Shown: in pieces, positions 6,341 through 15,257 of the stretch
Numbering within the stretch: the stretch's first letter is position 1
Layout of the letters: every line of letters begins with the position of its first letter
Assembly (NCBI RefSeq): GCF_000466165.1
Contig: NZ_KE951406.1
Span: 97,268 to 135,637, forward strand
Source of the DNA: Actinobaculum sp. oral taxon 183 str. F0552
GTDB taxonomy: Bacteria; Actinomycetota; Actinomycetes; Actinomycetales; Actinomycetaceae
DNA: 38,370 bases
Direction: 5' to 3'
Notes under the pieces: model-generated
What the model saw: the letters and a program-made list of their open reading frames with translations, nothing else
What the model was told of the DNA's origin: nothing
The model's database searches: none
Made by a program: the position numbers and the translations under genes

Positions 6341-8586
6341 TCGCCCGCGCTCCGGCCGTTCGCACCGGACGCGACGGTCGGAGCGGATTCGGAATCGCCG
6401 CCTTCGGGCCGTTGCGCGTCCTGGCCCTCTCGGGCCTGCGCATCGGGGCCGGTCTCGCCTTCGACGTCGATGCTGGGGAGGATGCGGTCCAGCCACCGTG
6501 GAATCCACCAGGCTTTGCGGCCCAGCATGGCCATGACGGCGGGGATGAGCGTCATGCGCACGAGGAAGGCGTCGACGGCCACGCCGACGGTCAGAGCGAG
6601 TGCGATCGGTTTGACGGCCGGCATGCCGTGGGGGATGAAGGCGGCGAAGACGCCGATCATGATGACCGCCGCGGCCGTGACGACCTTCGCCGAGCTCTCG
6701 AAACCCTCTCGGACCGCGAGTTTGGCGTGGCCCGTGCGCAGCCAGACTTCGCGCATGCGCGAGACCAGGAAGACCTGGTAGTCCATGGCCAGGCCGAAGA
6801 GCACGCCCATGACGATCACCGGCAGGAAGGAGATGACGGCCCCGACCTTCGACACGTTGAGGAGGTCGGCCGCCCACCCCCATCCGAAGACGGCTCCCAC
6901 GGCGCCCATCCCTGCTGCGAGCGACAGGAGGTAGCCCAGGCTCGCGATGATCGGGATGGCCACCGATCGGAAGACGATGAGCAGAAGGACGATGGACAGT
7001 CCTATCACGACGATCCCGAAGGGGAGGATGGCCGAGGAGAGCTTGGCCGCGATGTCGATGGCGACCGCCGTATGGCCCGTCACCATGACGTTCTCCAAAC
7101 CGAACCGCTTTTCGAGGCCGGGCGCGGCGTCTCGGATCTCCTTGACCAGTTTGGTCGTGGCGGGGTCGGCCTGACCTTTCTTCGGGATGATCTGGATGAA
7201 GGCGAAGCTTCCGTCGGGGCTCGGAGTGGCCAGCGAGACCTTGTCGACGCCGTCGAGCTTGCCGATGGCCCCCGCCGTCTCCGTCACCTGGACGAGGGGG
7301 TTGCCGGATTTCTTGATGTCGGCCACCACGACGATCGGCGAGTTGTACCCCTGTCCGTAGGCGCGGGAGATGGCGTCGTAGGTATCGCGCTGCACGGTGC
7401 CCACGGGCTCGTTGCCGTTGGTGGGCAGGGCCAGGCGGACCTGGTCGAGCGGCACGGCCAGGAAGCCGATGATCGCGACGACGCCGAGGAACGTCAGTGC
7501 GGGCACTCGCGTGACGAAGTGGACCCAGCCGCGTGCGCGGCTTTTCCGGGCTTTCCTCTTCGCGGGCGCCAGGCGTCCGCCGAGCAGACCGAGCAGCGCG
7601 GGCACTGCGGTGACTGCGACGAGGACGGCCACGGCGACCATGGCGGCGGCGGACAGTCCCATGACCGTCAGGAAGGGGATCCTGGCCACCGCCAGCCCGC
7701 ATAGGGCGACGATCACGGTCCCACCCGCGAAGAGCACGGCCGAGCCCGCTGTGGCGTTGGCGCGAGCGGCGGCTTCCTTCGGCTTGACTCCCTCGGCCAG
7801 ATACTCTCGGGCGCGGGAGATGATGAAGAGCGCGTAGTCGATGCCGACCGCCAATCCGATCATGACCGCCAGGACGGGCGTACTCGAATTGATGTCGATG
7901 AAGTTGGCGGCCACGAGCATGCCGAGCATCCCGATGGCGACGCCGGTGGCGGCGGTCAGGAGGGGGGCTCCGGCGGCCACCACCGATCCCAGGGTGACGA
8001 TCAGGACGATGGCGGCGATGACCAGGCCGAGCAGCTCGGTCGCCGACATGCCGATCGACGTCGAATTGCCGATGTTGGCCCCGCGTTGGACGGTGAGATC
8101 GGGACTGCTCTTCTGCGTGGCGCTGGCCAGCTGCGTGAGCTCTTTCGAGACGGCCTTGGCCTTGGGGCCGGGCTCTCCGGCGGCTTCCCCGACGGACGAG
8201 TCCGTCTGCACGAGGACGAGGGCGTGGTGGCCGTCGCGGGAGACGGTGCGCGTCTGCTGCGCGAACGGGTCGGTGACGGTGGACACGCCCTCGATCTTCC
8301 GGGCCTTCCCGATGAAGGACTCGATCGCGGTGCGCTGGCCCTCGATGTCCCCGCCGGTGGAGAAGAGCACCTGCTCGCTGGCGCCGGCCGCCTGAGGGAG
8401 ACGCTTGGCCATGACGGCCAGTCCCTCCATGGACTCCGTCCCGGTGACCTTGTACGTGGTTGCCAGATTCATCCCCGTGGCGGCGACGATCCCGCCCAGG
8501 GCGATCATGAGCAGGAGCCACCCCGCCAAGACGCGCTTGGCGTGGGAGGCGGTCCATCCTCCCACGCGCTGAAGTATCGACGACAC
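6337..8586 (-). CDS. MMPL/RND-family membrane exporter
   Basis: A 749-residue inner-membrane transporter in two similar halves, each with one TM helix, a soluble domain of about 150 residues, then five or so TM helices: TM1 near AGWLLLMIALGGIVAATG, and second-half TM near FLGVVAIIGFLAVPL. The MMPL motif GLAVGIDYALFIISRAREYL and its repeat FGLAMDYQVFLVSRMREVW carry the Asp-Tyr pairs used for proton coupling. Substrates in this family are lipids, siderophores or drugs; no substrate can be assigned here. GTG 8586 is preferred because AAAGGA sits seven bases upstream; an ATG at 8604 would have no site. It is divergent from a TetR regulator and shares an operator-like palindrome with it (8613-8653). 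Its TAG overlaps the stop of the convergent gene. Confidence 0.9.
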   Translation of the reverse strand: MSSILQRVGGWTASHAKRVLAGWLLLMIALGGIVAATGMNLATTYKVTGTESMEGLAVMAKRLPQAAGASEQVLFSTGGDIEGQRTAIESFIGKARKIEGVSTVTDPFAQQTRTVSRDGHHALVLVQTDSSVGEAAGEPGPKAKAVSKELTQLASATQKSSPDLTVQRGANIGNSTSIGMSATELLGLVIAAIVLIVTLGSVVAAGAPLLTAATGVAIGMLGMLVAANFIDINSSTPVLAVMIGLAVGIDYALFIISRAREYLAEGVKPKEAAARANATAGSAVLFAGGTVIVALCGLAVARIPFLTVMGLSAAAMVAVAVLVAVTAVPALLGLLGGRLAPAKRKARKSRARGWVHFVTRVPALTFLGVVAIIGFLAVPLDQVRLALPTNGNEPVGTVQRDTYDAISRAYGQGYNSPIVVVADIKKSGNPLVQVTETAGAIGKLDGVDKVSLATPSPDGSFAFIQIIPKKGQADPATTKLVKEIRDAAPGLEKRFGLENVMVTGHTAVAIDIAAKLSSAILPFGIVVIGLSIVLLLIVFRSVAIPIIASLGYLLSLAAGMGAVGAVFGWGWAADLLNVSKVGAVISFLPVIVMGVLFGLAMDYQVFLVSRMREVWLRTGHAKLAVREGFESSAKVVTAAAVIMIGVFAAFIPHGMPAVKPIALALTVGVAVDAFLVRMTLIPAVMAMLGRKAWWIPRWLDRILPSIDVEGETGPDAQAREGQDAQRPEGGDSESAPTVASGANGRSAGD

Positions 8587-8612
8587 TTGACTGTCCTTTC
8601 GCATGAACTCGA

Positions 8613-8653
8613 TTTCGATACGGAACTGTACGCGATATATTCTTGTATCGAAA
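8613..8653. promoter_or_regulatory. Operator-like inverted repeat between MMPL and TetR genes
   Basis: TTTCGATAC (8613-8621) and GTATCGAAA (8645-8653) are perfect 9-bp inverted repeats with half-site starts 32 bases apart, about three helical turns. AT-rich DNA (GATATATTC) suited to a promoter lies between them. Position in the divergent intergenic region suggests binding by the adjacent TetR protein. Confidence 0.6.
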
Positions 8654-8749
8654 GTCGGACGGGCCGCCGGCGTGGTCGGCCCGGTCTGGGCGGGCAGCGA
8701 GCCGACGAGGAAGGCGTGTATCCTCGCGGCAGGATGAGAGAGGAGCTGG

Positions 8750-9367
8750 GTGCGTGTGACTCACAGGCCTTTGCGAAAACGTGAGAACACCCGGCAGCGT
8801 CTGCTCGACGCCGCCGTCGAAGTGTTCGAGAGGAAGGGCTTGGCGGGGGCGAGGATCGACGACGTCGTCGCGACTGCCGGGTTCACCCGGGGCGCCTTCT
8901 ACTCGAATTACTCGTCACTGGCGGAATTGCTGCAGGAGGCGCTTCTCTACCGAACGGTATGCGTGTTGAGGGAGCTGCGCGAAGCCATAGCGGCCACGAA
9001 GGGACCTGCGGACGTCTGCACGCTCGTGGAGATCATCGACACACTTCAGCCCCATGGACGCACGCTGTACATTTTGAGCTCGGAATTGGCGCTTCACCGG
9101 ATCCGCAATCCCGAATCCCCTCTCGACGTCGAGGACGACCTCGTCTGGCTGAAGCGCGAGATCGCCGAGATCGTGGGATCCGTGCTCGGGCAATTGGGAA
9201 GGCGTCCGACGATCGAACTGGAGCGGATCGCCGATATGCTGGTCGTTTTCTTCCTCGATTCCGTGTTCGACGAAGCCGTTCTCCCCAAAGGGGCTGAGAG
9301 GAAGAAGAGGGCCTTCCCCGAGATGGCCGACATCACGATCCAGGCGTTCAGCGAACCGATTGAGTAG
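8750..9367 (+). CDS. TetR-family transcriptional regulator
   Basis: A 205-residue protein with the TetR helix-turn-helix at about 12-58: RENTRQRLLDAAVEVFERKG, then IDDVVATAGFTRGAFYSNYSS, a typical recognition helix. The remainder is the all-helical ligand-binding and dimer domain. GTG 8750 follows AGGAG at 8741-8745; GTG 8756 is an alternative start with more usual spacing. It is divergently arranged with the MMPL exporter, the classic layout in which the regulator represses the pump until a ligand binds. Ligand unknown. A hairpin at 9391-9415 ends the gene. Confidence 0.88.
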   Translation: MRVTHRPLRKRENTRQRLLDAAVEVFERKGLAGARIDDVVATAGFTRGAFYSNYSSLAELLQEALLYRTVCVLRELREAIAATKGPADVCTLVEIIDTLQPHGRTLYILSSELALHRIRNPESPLDVEDDLVWLKREIAEIVGSVLGQLGRRPTIELERIADMLVVFFLDSVFDEAVLPKGAERKKRAFPEMADITIQAFSEPIE

Positions 9368-9390
9368 CCTTCCCAGCGGTGCGGGCGGAT

Positions 9391-9415
9391 GGCCGGAACC
9401 GGCGGCCTTCCGGCC
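9391..9415 (+). terminator. Terminator after the TetR gene
   Basis: GGCCGGAA (9391-9398) and TTCCGGCC (9408-9415) form a perfect 8-bp stem with a 9-nt loop, 24 bases past the stop codon. Confidence 0.55.
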
Positions 9416-9492
9416 CGATCCGGCGAGCTTCTCCGGCCCGGTCGAGCATCGGCGCGGCGGGAGAGGCGCTCTCCGGCCGCTGGAAGAGACGG

Positions 9493-9566
9493 TGGAGCGA
9501 GTGACGGGAATCGAACCCGCGTAATCTGCTTGGAAGGCAGAGGCTCTACCATTGAGCTACACTCGC
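9493..9566 (-). tRNA. tRNA-Gly (anticodon UCC)
   Basis: The minus strand folds as a full cloverleaf: acceptor GCGAGTG/CACTCGC, D stem GCTC/GAGC, anticodon stem TCTGC/GCAGA with loop CTTCCAA, T arm GCGGG-TTCGATT-CCCGT. The discriminator is T, and CCA is encoded (9495-9493). It reads GGA and perhaps GGG codons. Confidence 0.96.
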
Positions 9567-9691
9567 GTGCCTGAAGAGAATAGCAGGTGCGGGCCCGCGT
9601 GCGCACGCCGATGCCCCGACCCGCGGGCTTCCTTCGTCGTCCGCGGACGAACGCCGGACGCAGGACGGCGTGGACGCCTCACGGGCGGCAG

Positions 9692-9764
9692 TCGGGGTAG
9701 CGGGACTTGAACCCACGGCCTCCCGCTCCCAAAGCGGGCGCGCTACCAACTGCGCCATACCCCG
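9692..9764 (-). tRNA. tRNA-Pro (anticodon UGG)
   Basis: Acceptor CGGGGTA/TACCCCG, D stem GCGC/GCGC, anticodon stem CCCGC/GCGGG with loop TTTGGGA, T arm GTGGG-TTCAAGT-CCCGC, discriminator A. CCA is not encoded, unlike the neighbouring tRNA-Gly. The 5' C1 paired with G72 is usual for bacterial tRNA-Pro. Confidence 0.96.
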
Positions 9765-9833
9765 TGCCCGCCAATGATAGGCGAATCCGACCCTGCGGCG
9801 CACCGCCTTCACACCGGTTGGGCGCACGCTTGA

Positions 9834-10277
9834 CTACGCATCCCATATCTTGACCGGAAGACCGTCGACGTCGGTGAACGAGCCGGAGACGATCATGATG
9901 AAGTCCACTAGCACGCCGATACCGAAGAGCCCGAAGGTGAAGAGCCACAGCATGCCGGTGCCGACCTTCCCAACGTAGAATCGGTGAATGCCGGGGAATC
10001 CGAGGAACCAGGCGAGAAGCGCCGCCGCGATCCTGCTCTTCGGGCTTACGGCGCCCCCGTACGGCGGCCAGTTGTTGTAGTACTGGCCTCCGTAGGCGGG
10101 TTGGCCGTAGCCTTGCCAAGGCTGATCGGGGTACGGCGGCATTCCCGGCGGGGGAGCGCTCTGCTGATTCCATCCGGGTTGAGAGTTCCAACCGGGATAG
10201 GAGTAGCCGGGGCCGGTGGGGCGTTGGCTGTAGAAGCCGTCGCCTCTCTGGTCGAAGGCGTTGCCGTAATTGGACAT
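9834..10277 (-). CDS. TM2-domain membrane protein with Gly/Pro/Tyr-rich N-terminus
   Basis: A 147-residue protein. Residues 1-72 are low complexity, rich in Gly, Pro, Tyr, Gln and Asn, likely disordered in the cytoplasm. Residues about 78-135 are a TM2 domain: a first helix (IAAALLAWFLGFPGIHRFYVG), a short loop, and a second helix (MLWLFTFGLFGIGVLVDFIMI). The DRF-like GIHRFYVGK motif is typical. TM2 proteins have no established bacterial function. GGAGGA lies nine bases before the ATG at 10277. It stands alone, upstream of the two tRNA genes on the same strand. Confidence 0.85.
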   Translation of the reverse strand: MSNYGNAFDQRGDGFYSQRPTGPGYSYPGWNSQPGWNQQSAPPPGMPPYPDQPWQGYGQPAYGGQYYNNWPPYGGAVSPKSRIAAALLAWFLGFPGIHRFYVGKVGTGMLWLFTFGLFGIGVLVDFIMIVSGSFTDVDGLPVKIWDA

Positions 10278-10647
10278 ATTTCACGATCCTCCACGTGTGG
10301 ACAGAGGCGACCGGTCTCGACAGACCGTGCAGCACGCCGCATCGGCTGTGCTGTCAAAGGAAATCGTAGCTTCAGCGCTCCCCCGGGGCCATCATGACCG
10401 GGCGCTCGCCCTCTCCCGCCTCCCGTCGGCGCCCTCTCCCGCCGACGCCCCGCTGTTGCGGGACGGCGGAGAATCGGGCTGTGCGGCTGCGGAATCGCGA
10501 CACCCGACGCGGTGTCGTAGACTTATCCGGTATGCGCGCATCTTGCGTGCGCTGTCACATGCCGGGCTGTTCCTCTCACGAGTGCACCGGTGCCGGAACG
10601 AACACGGGCGGACTGTCCGCCCCCTGATAGCTAAGCGAGAAACCCCA
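10278..10647. other. Intergenic region between TM2 gene and tig, with tandem hairpins
   Basis: This 370-base divergent gap shows no convincing gene. It holds two adjacent inverted repeats: CGGTCT/AGACCG with a 4-nt loop (10312-10327), and CAGCACGCC/GGCtGTGCTG (10330-10353). These lie in the likely 5' leader of the TM2 gene. On the minus strand TTGACA occurs at 10357-10352, but no matching -10 is visible. Nearer tig, TAGACT (about 10520) is a possible -10 with no clear -35. Confidence 0.35.
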
Positions 10648-12162
10648 GTGAAGAGCTCCGTCGAGACCCTCGAGCCCACCAAGGTCAAGCTGACCGTTGA
10701 GGTGCCGTTCGAGGAGTTCAAGCCCGCGATCGACAACGCCGCCAAAGACATCGGCAAGCAGGTCAACATTCCGGGATTCCGCCGCGGTCACATCCCGGCC
10801 CGCGTCATCGAAGCTCGATTCGGCCGCGGCGCCATCGTCGAGGAGGCGCTCAACGGCAACCTGGACGGCTACTACGCTCAAGCCGTCAGCGCGAACGAGT
10901 TGCACCCCATGTCCCGGCCAGCGGTAGAGGTCACACAGGTTCCCGCTGAGAAGGACGACACCTCCGACCTCGTCTTCGTCGTGACAGTCGACGTCCGCCC
11001 CGAGATCGCCATACCGGATCCCTCGACGATCTCGGTCACGGTCGACCGGTTCGATGTCTCCGACGAGGACGTCGACGCCCGGCTCACCGCCCTGCGCGAA
11101 CGCTTCGGCTCGCTCAAGGAGGTCGAGCGCGCCGCCCAGGACGGCGACTACGCGACGATCGACCTCACCGCGAGAATCGACGGCGAGGAAGTCGACGCAG
11201 TGTCGGGCATCTCCTATCGCATCGGCTCGGGCACCATGCTCGAGGGCCTCGACGACGCCTTGACCGGCCGGAAGGCGGGGGAGACGGTCACCTTCTCCAC
11301 GACTCTCGCGGGCGGGGACCACGCCGGCGAGGCGGCCGACGTCACCGTCACGGTCGGGAACGTCAAGGAGTCCGAGCTCCCCGACGCCGACGACGACTTC
11401 GCCCAGCTCGCCTCCGAGTTCGACACGGTCGACGAGCTGCGCGCGGATCTGCGAGGCCAACTGGCCAAGGACAAGGCGAGCGCCCAGGTGTACGCCGCAC
11501 GCGATCTGCTTCTCCAGGAGCTTCGCGAGGCAGTCGACTTCCCGCTCCCCGAGACCGCCGTGGAGGAGGAGGTCGCCCGGCACCTCGAACAGGAGGGCAA
11601 GGAAGCGGACGACCCGCACGCCGCCGAGGCCCGCGAGGAGACCGAGCGGCTCATGCGCGACCAGCTTCTCCTGGACGTCCTCTCGGAACGCTTCAACGTC
11701 AACGTGGAGCAGAACGAGCTCTTCAACTTCCTCGTCGAGCAGGCGAAGGCCTACGGGATGGAGCCCAACCAGTTCATCCAGGCGGCGGCTCAGGCGAACC
11801 AGTTCGGGGCCTTCGCGGCCGAACTGGCCAGGGGCAAGGCTCTCCTGTCCTACCTGCGGCTGGTCGAAACCGTGGATTCGGACGGCAACCCCGTCGACGT
11901 CGCCGAGGTGATCGGCAAGGCTCCCGAAGGAGAGGCGGTTCCGGACTTCTCCGCTCACGCCGATGCCGGCCTCGAGCTCGAGACCTCCACGTGGACATCC
12001 CCCGTCGGCGGCGAGGCCGGCCCCTTCGACCCGGCTTCCGCGAAGGTCGACGACGTCCTGGCCTACGTCGCGAATGTGAGCGAGGAGGAGAAGGCCCGGG
12101 TGATCGACGCGGAGAAGAAGGGCAAGAACCGCAAGACCCTTCTCGAGAAGCTCGAAGGCTAG
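10648..12162 (+). CDS. tig: Trigger factor
   Basis: Ribosome-bound chaperone and peptidyl-prolyl isomerase for new polypeptides. The 504-residue protein starts at GTG 10648, where homology begins (VKSSVETLEPTKVKLTVEVP); the ribosome-binding site GAGAAA is weak. The N-terminal domain (1-120) carries the L23-docking signature GFRRGHIPARVIEARFG. An FKBP-like domain follows (about 160-240: DGDYATIDLTARIDGEEV ... GSGTMLEGLDDALTGRKAGE), then the helical C-terminal chaperone arms to about 430. The last 70 residues are an extension beyond the E. coli length (432), ending in a lysine-rich segment. It is followed by clpP1-clpP2-clpX, a conserved order. Confidence 0.95.
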   Translation: MKSSVETLEPTKVKLTVEVPFEEFKPAIDNAAKDIGKQVNIPGFRRGHIPARVIEARFGRGAIVEEALNGNLDGYYAQAVSANELHPMSRPAVEVTQVPAEKDDTSDLVFVVTVDVRPEIAIPDPSTISVTVDRFDVSDEDVDARLTALRERFGSLKEVERAAQDGDYATIDLTARIDGEEVDAVSGISYRIGSGTMLEGLDDALTGRKAGETVTFSTTLAGGDHAGEAADVTVTVGNVKESELPDADDDFAQLASEFDTVDELRADLRGQLAKDKASAQVYAARDLLLQELREAVDFPLPETAVEEEVARHLEQEGKEADDPHAAEAREETERLMRDQLLLDVLSERFNVNVEQNELFNFLVEQAKAYGMEPNQFIQAAAQANQFGAFAAELARGKALLSYLRLVETVDSDGNPVDVAEVIGKAPEGEAVPDFSAHADAGLELETSTWTSPVGGEAGPFDPASAKVDDVLAYVANVSEEEKARVIDAEKKGKNRKTLLEKLEG

Positions 12163-12189
12163 AAGACCTGCAGCTCGGAGGGGCTGAGG

Positions 12190-12252
12190 CAGGCGCCGCG
12201 GGCCCGGCTCGCCGTGTCCGCTGGGGTGGGAGCCCGGCTCCTGCGGCGCCTG
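12190..12252 (+). terminator. Inverted repeat after tig
   Basis: CAGGCGCCGC (12190-12199) pairs with GCGGCGCCTG (12243-12252); the 43-nt spacer can fold further. It may be a terminator or attenuator before clpP1. The long loop makes this uncertain. Confidence 0.35.
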
Positions 12253-12406
12253 GCGACCATGCGCCGTCAGCGAAAAGACGGGCCGGAGCGGCGTTCGCGG
12301 GGACGGGGCGCGTTAAGGTCTAGTGAACGTCAACGGAGCCCGCGACGCAGCGCGAGGTGCTCCGCCTAGCAATGACCGGGTCAGGCCCGGATGGGAAGGA
12401 CAGAGC

Positions 12407-13018
12407 GTGAGCACAACGCCCACAACGCAAGGCGAGGCCCAGCAAGGCCCTGGGCTGGGAGACGCGGTCTACAACCGCCTCCTGAAGGAGCGCATCATCT
12501 GGCTCGGCGACGAGGTGCGCGATGAGAACGCGAACGTCATCTGCGCTCAGCTGCTGCTGCTGGCCGCCGAGGATCCTGAGAAGGACATCTACCTGTACAT
12601 CAACTCGCCCGGCGGCTCGGTCACGGCGGGCATGGCGATCTACGACACGATGCAGTTCATCCAACCCGACGTCGTGACCGTCGGCATGGGGATGGCCGCC
12701 TCCATGGGGCAGTTCCTCTTGACGTCGGGGGCGAAGGGGAAGCGCTACGTCACCCCCCACACCAGGGTCCTGCTGCATCAGCCGCTCGGCGGCGCGGGAG
12801 GCACGGCGACCGAGATCCGCATCAACGCCGACCTGATCCTGCAGATGAAGCAGGAGCTGGCGGAGATCACCGCGGCCAATACGGGCAAGTCGCCCGAGCA
12901 GATCATCGCCGATTCCGACCGCGACCACTGGTTCACGGCTCGCGAGGCCCTCGAGTACGGCTTCGTCGACCACATCGTCGCCAGCGCCCAGGCCATCGGC
13001 GGGACTACGGAGGAATGA
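12407..13018 (+). CDS. clpP1: ATP-dependent Clp protease proteolytic subunit 1
   Basis: Serine protease ring subunit that degrades substrates fed by ClpX or ClpC. 203 residues from GTG 12407, chosen because GGGAAGGA lies six bases upstream. Catalytic residues: Ser in [11 protein letters not shown], His in VLLHQPLGG, Asp in ADSDRDHW. The N-terminus (about 1-20) is the usual short propeptide region. In actinobacteria ClpP1 and ClpP2 form a mixed two-ring particle. Two bases separate it from clpP2, so the pair is translationally coupled and co-transcribed. Confidence 0.95.
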   Translation: MSTTPTTQGEAQQGPGLGDAVYNRLLKERIIWLGDEVRDENANVICAQLLLLAAEDPEKDIYLYINSPGGSVTAGMAIYDTMQFIQPDVVTVGMGMAASMGQFLLTSGAKGKRYVTPHTRVLLHQPLGGAGGTATEIRINADLILQMKQELAEITAANTGKSPEQIIADSDRDHWFTAREALEYGFVDHIVASAQAIGGTTEE

Positions 13019-13020
13019 AG

Positions 13021-13701
13021 ATGAGCACCGATTTCAACGCCGGCGCGGCTGCGGCCGCGAACCAGTTCGGCGGCGCCGCCAGGCCGATGCCCTCGGCGCG
13101 GTACATCCTCCCCAACTTCGAGGAGCGCACCCCCTACGGGTACAAGCGGCAGGACCCCTACGCCAAGCTCTTCGAGGACCGCATCATCTTCCTCGGCGTG
13201 CAGGTGGACGACGCCTCGGCCGACGACGTCATGGCCCAGCTCCTCGTCCTGGAGTCCCAGGACCCGGATTCGCCCATCACCATGTACATCAACTCCCCGG
13301 GCGGATCCTTCACCGCGTTGACGGCGATCTACGACACGATGCAATACATCAAGCCGCAGATCCAGACCGTGTGCCTCGGCCAGGCCGCTTCCGCCGCAGC
13401 CGTGCTCCTGGCCGCGGGCTCGGCGGGCCGCCGACTCGCCCTCCCCAATGCGCGCGTCCTCATCCACGAGCCCGCCATGGAGGGAATGCACGGCCAGGCG
13501 TCGGACATCGCAATCGTCGCGGACGAACTCGAGCGCATGAACGACTGGCTGTGCACCACGCTGGCGTTGCACACCGGAAAGTCCGCAGACGAGATCAAGA
13601 ACGACATCCAACGTGACAAGATTCTCACAGCGGAGGCCGCCAAGGAATACGGCCTCGTCGACCAGGTTCTGAGTTCGCGCAAGTCGACGTCTCCCGCCTG
13701 A
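13021..13701 (+). CDS. clpP2: ATP-dependent Clp protease proteolytic subunit 2
   Basis: Second ring type of the ClpP1P2 protease. 226 residues. Start is ATG 13021, with GGAGGA (13009-13014) six bases ahead; the in-frame ATG at 13015 would touch that site and is unlikely. Ser in CLGQAASAAAVL, His in VLIHEPAMEG, Asp in DIQRDKIL. The ring-specific EPAMEGMHGQ replaces the QPLGGAGG of ClpP1. The N-terminal 35 residues are Ala/Asn-rich and probably removed. A terminator-like hairpin follows (13750-13791), so clpX has its own transcript or depends on read-through. Confidence 0.95.
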   Translation: MSTDFNAGAAAAANQFGGAARPMPSARYILPNFEERTPYGYKRQDPYAKLFEDRIIFLGVQVDDASADDVMAQLLVLESQDPDSPITMYINSPGGSFTALTAIYDTMQYIKPQIQTVCLGQAASAAAVLLAAGSAGRRLALPNARVLIHEPAMEGMHGQASDIAIVADELERMNDWLCTTLALHTGKSADEIKNDIQRDKILTAEAAKEYGLVDQVLSSRKSTSPA

Positions 13702-13749
13702 GTTCGGCGATTGAGGGCTTCCAAGCCCCGGTTTCATGCGGAAAACGGC

Positions 13750-13791
13750 GGTCGTGCGCCGTCGGGGCGAGGAGCCCGGCGGCGCACGACC
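13750..13791 (+). terminator. Hairpin after clpP2
   Basis: A perfect 12-bp inverted repeat, GGTCGTGCGCCG (13750-13761) with CGGCGCACGACC (13780-13791), loop 18 nt, about 50 bases past the clpP2 stop. Confidence 0.65.
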
Positions 13792-13936
13792 CCGGGCAAT
13801 CCGACGCCGTCGGGGGAAACATACCCGGTTGAGGTCATAGGCTGGATCAGCGTGGAAAGATGACGACGTCTCATATAAGTGGCATGATGACGTTGTTCCA
13901 GTGGCGGGGAAAATCACCACGACGTGAGGAGAATCG

Positions 13937-15199
13937 ATGGCGCGCACGGCGGATGCCGCGGACACGCTGAAATGCTCATTCTGCCAGAAGAGCCAGCGGC
14001 AGGTCAGAAAGCTCATCACCGGCTCGGGCGTATACATCTGCAATGAATGCGTCGACCTGTGCAATGACATCATCGCGGAGGAGCTGGCTCAGGACGAATC
14101 GGATTTCTCGCTCGACGCCCTGCCCAAACCCCGCGAAATATACGATTTCCTCAACGAGTACGTGGTGGGTCAGGACGCGGCGAAGCGAACCCTCGCGGTG
14201 GCGGTGTACAACCATTACAAGCGCGTCCGCGCCCAGGCCGGGCCCAAGCGCAAGGACGCCGAGGAAGTGGAGATCGGCAAGGCGAACATCCTCCTTCTGG
14301 GCCCCACCGGAACGGGCAAGACGTATCTGGCGCAGTCGTTGGCGCGGATGCTCGACGTCCCCTTCGCGATCGCCGACGCCACGGCCTTGACCGAGGCGGG
14401 ATACGTGGGCGAGGACGTCGAGAACATCCTCCTCAAGCTCATCCAGGCCGCCGACGACGACATCAAGCGTGCGGAGATCGGGATCATCTACATCGACGAA
14501 ATCGATAAGATCTCACGCAAGTCTGAGAATCCATCGATCACCCGGGACGTCTCCGGCGAAGGCGTTCAGCAGGCCCTCCTGAAGATTATCGAGGGGACCG
14601 TCGCCTCCGTCCCGCCCCAGGGAGGCCGGAAGCATCCTCAGCAGGAATACCTCCAGCTGGACACGAAGAACGTCCTGTTCATCTGCGCAGGCGCATTCGC
14701 GGGGATGGAGGAGATCGTCTCCTCCCGAGCCGGCCGGCGCGGCATCGGCTTCGGATCCCAGTTGCACGACGCCGATCACGGAAGCGACATCCTGGCCGAA
14801 GTCACCCCCGACGACCTTCACAAGTTCGGGCTCATACCCGAACTCGTCGGCCGCCTGCCCGTCGTCGCGGCCACTGAGGACCTCACCGAGGACGACCTCG
14901 TGCGGATCCTCACCGAGCCCAAGAGCGCCCTTGTCCGCCAGTATCAGCGGATGTTCGACCTCGACGGCGTCAGGCTGCAGATCGAAGACGAGGCGTTGCG
15001 CGAGATAGCGCGCGAAGCCCTGTCGCGCGGAACCGGGGCTCGCGGCCTGCGATCGATCATGGAAAGCCTCCTTCAAGAGGCGATGTTCGACGTCCCCTCT
15101 CGCGAGGACGTCGAGAGTATCGTGTTCGATACGGCGACCGTCACCGGAAAGGCGGCGCCGAAGCTCGTACTGAAGAAGGCGAGCGGCAAGAGCGCATAA
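13937..15199 (+). CDS. clpX: ATP-dependent Clp protease ATP-binding subunit ClpX
   Basis: AAA+ unfoldase that feeds tagged proteins to ClpP1P2. 420 residues, normal length. The N-terminal C4 zinc finger is intact (CSFC at about 13-16, CNEC at about 35-38). Walker A is GPTGTGKT (about 121-128), Walker B is IIYIDEID (about 181-188), the pore loop is GYVGED, and the ClpP-docking IGF loop lies in RRGIGFGSQ (about 270). ATG 13937 has GAGGAGA seven bases upstream. The 235-base gap before it holds the clpP2 hairpin and possible promoter boxes such as TATAAG near 13877, with no firm -35. Confidence 0.97.
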   Translation: MARTADAADTLKCSFCQKSQRQVRKLITGSGVYICNECVDLCNDIIAEELAQDESDFSLDALPKPREIYDFLNEYVVGQDAAKRTLAVAVYNHYKRVRAQAGPKRKDAEEVEIGKANILLLGPTGTGKTYLAQSLARMLDVPFAIADATALTEAGYVGEDVENILLKLIQAADDDIKRAEIGIIYIDEIDKISRKSENPSITRDVSGEGVQQALLKIIEGTVASVPPQGGRKHPQQEYLQLDTKNVLFICAGAFAGMEEIVSSRAGRRGIGFGSQLHDADHGSDILAEVTPDDLHKFGLIPELVGRLPVVAATEDLTEDDLVRILTEPKSALVRQYQRMFDLDGVRLQIEDEALREIAREALSRGTGARGLRSIMESLLQEAMFDVPSREDVESIVFDTATVTGKAAPKLVLKKASGKSA

Positions 15200-15257
15200 C
15201 GCAGCCGCGTCGCGGTGAGCCGTCGCGATCCGGGCTGCCGGTGACGATGGGAGAGCT

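Noticed and set aside
6221-8764. 847-codon minus-strand ORF and a 1001-codon plus-strand ORF (4699-7704) over the MMPL and MaoC genes
   Set aside because: Both are shadow frames with extreme Arg/Asp/His content; the MMPL and MaoC frames carry clear motifs and ribosome-binding sites.
12280-12406. ClgR operator ahead of clpP1
   Set aside because: GTTCGCGGGGACGGGGCGCG has CGC and GCG elements, but their spacing does not fit the known ClgR consensus.
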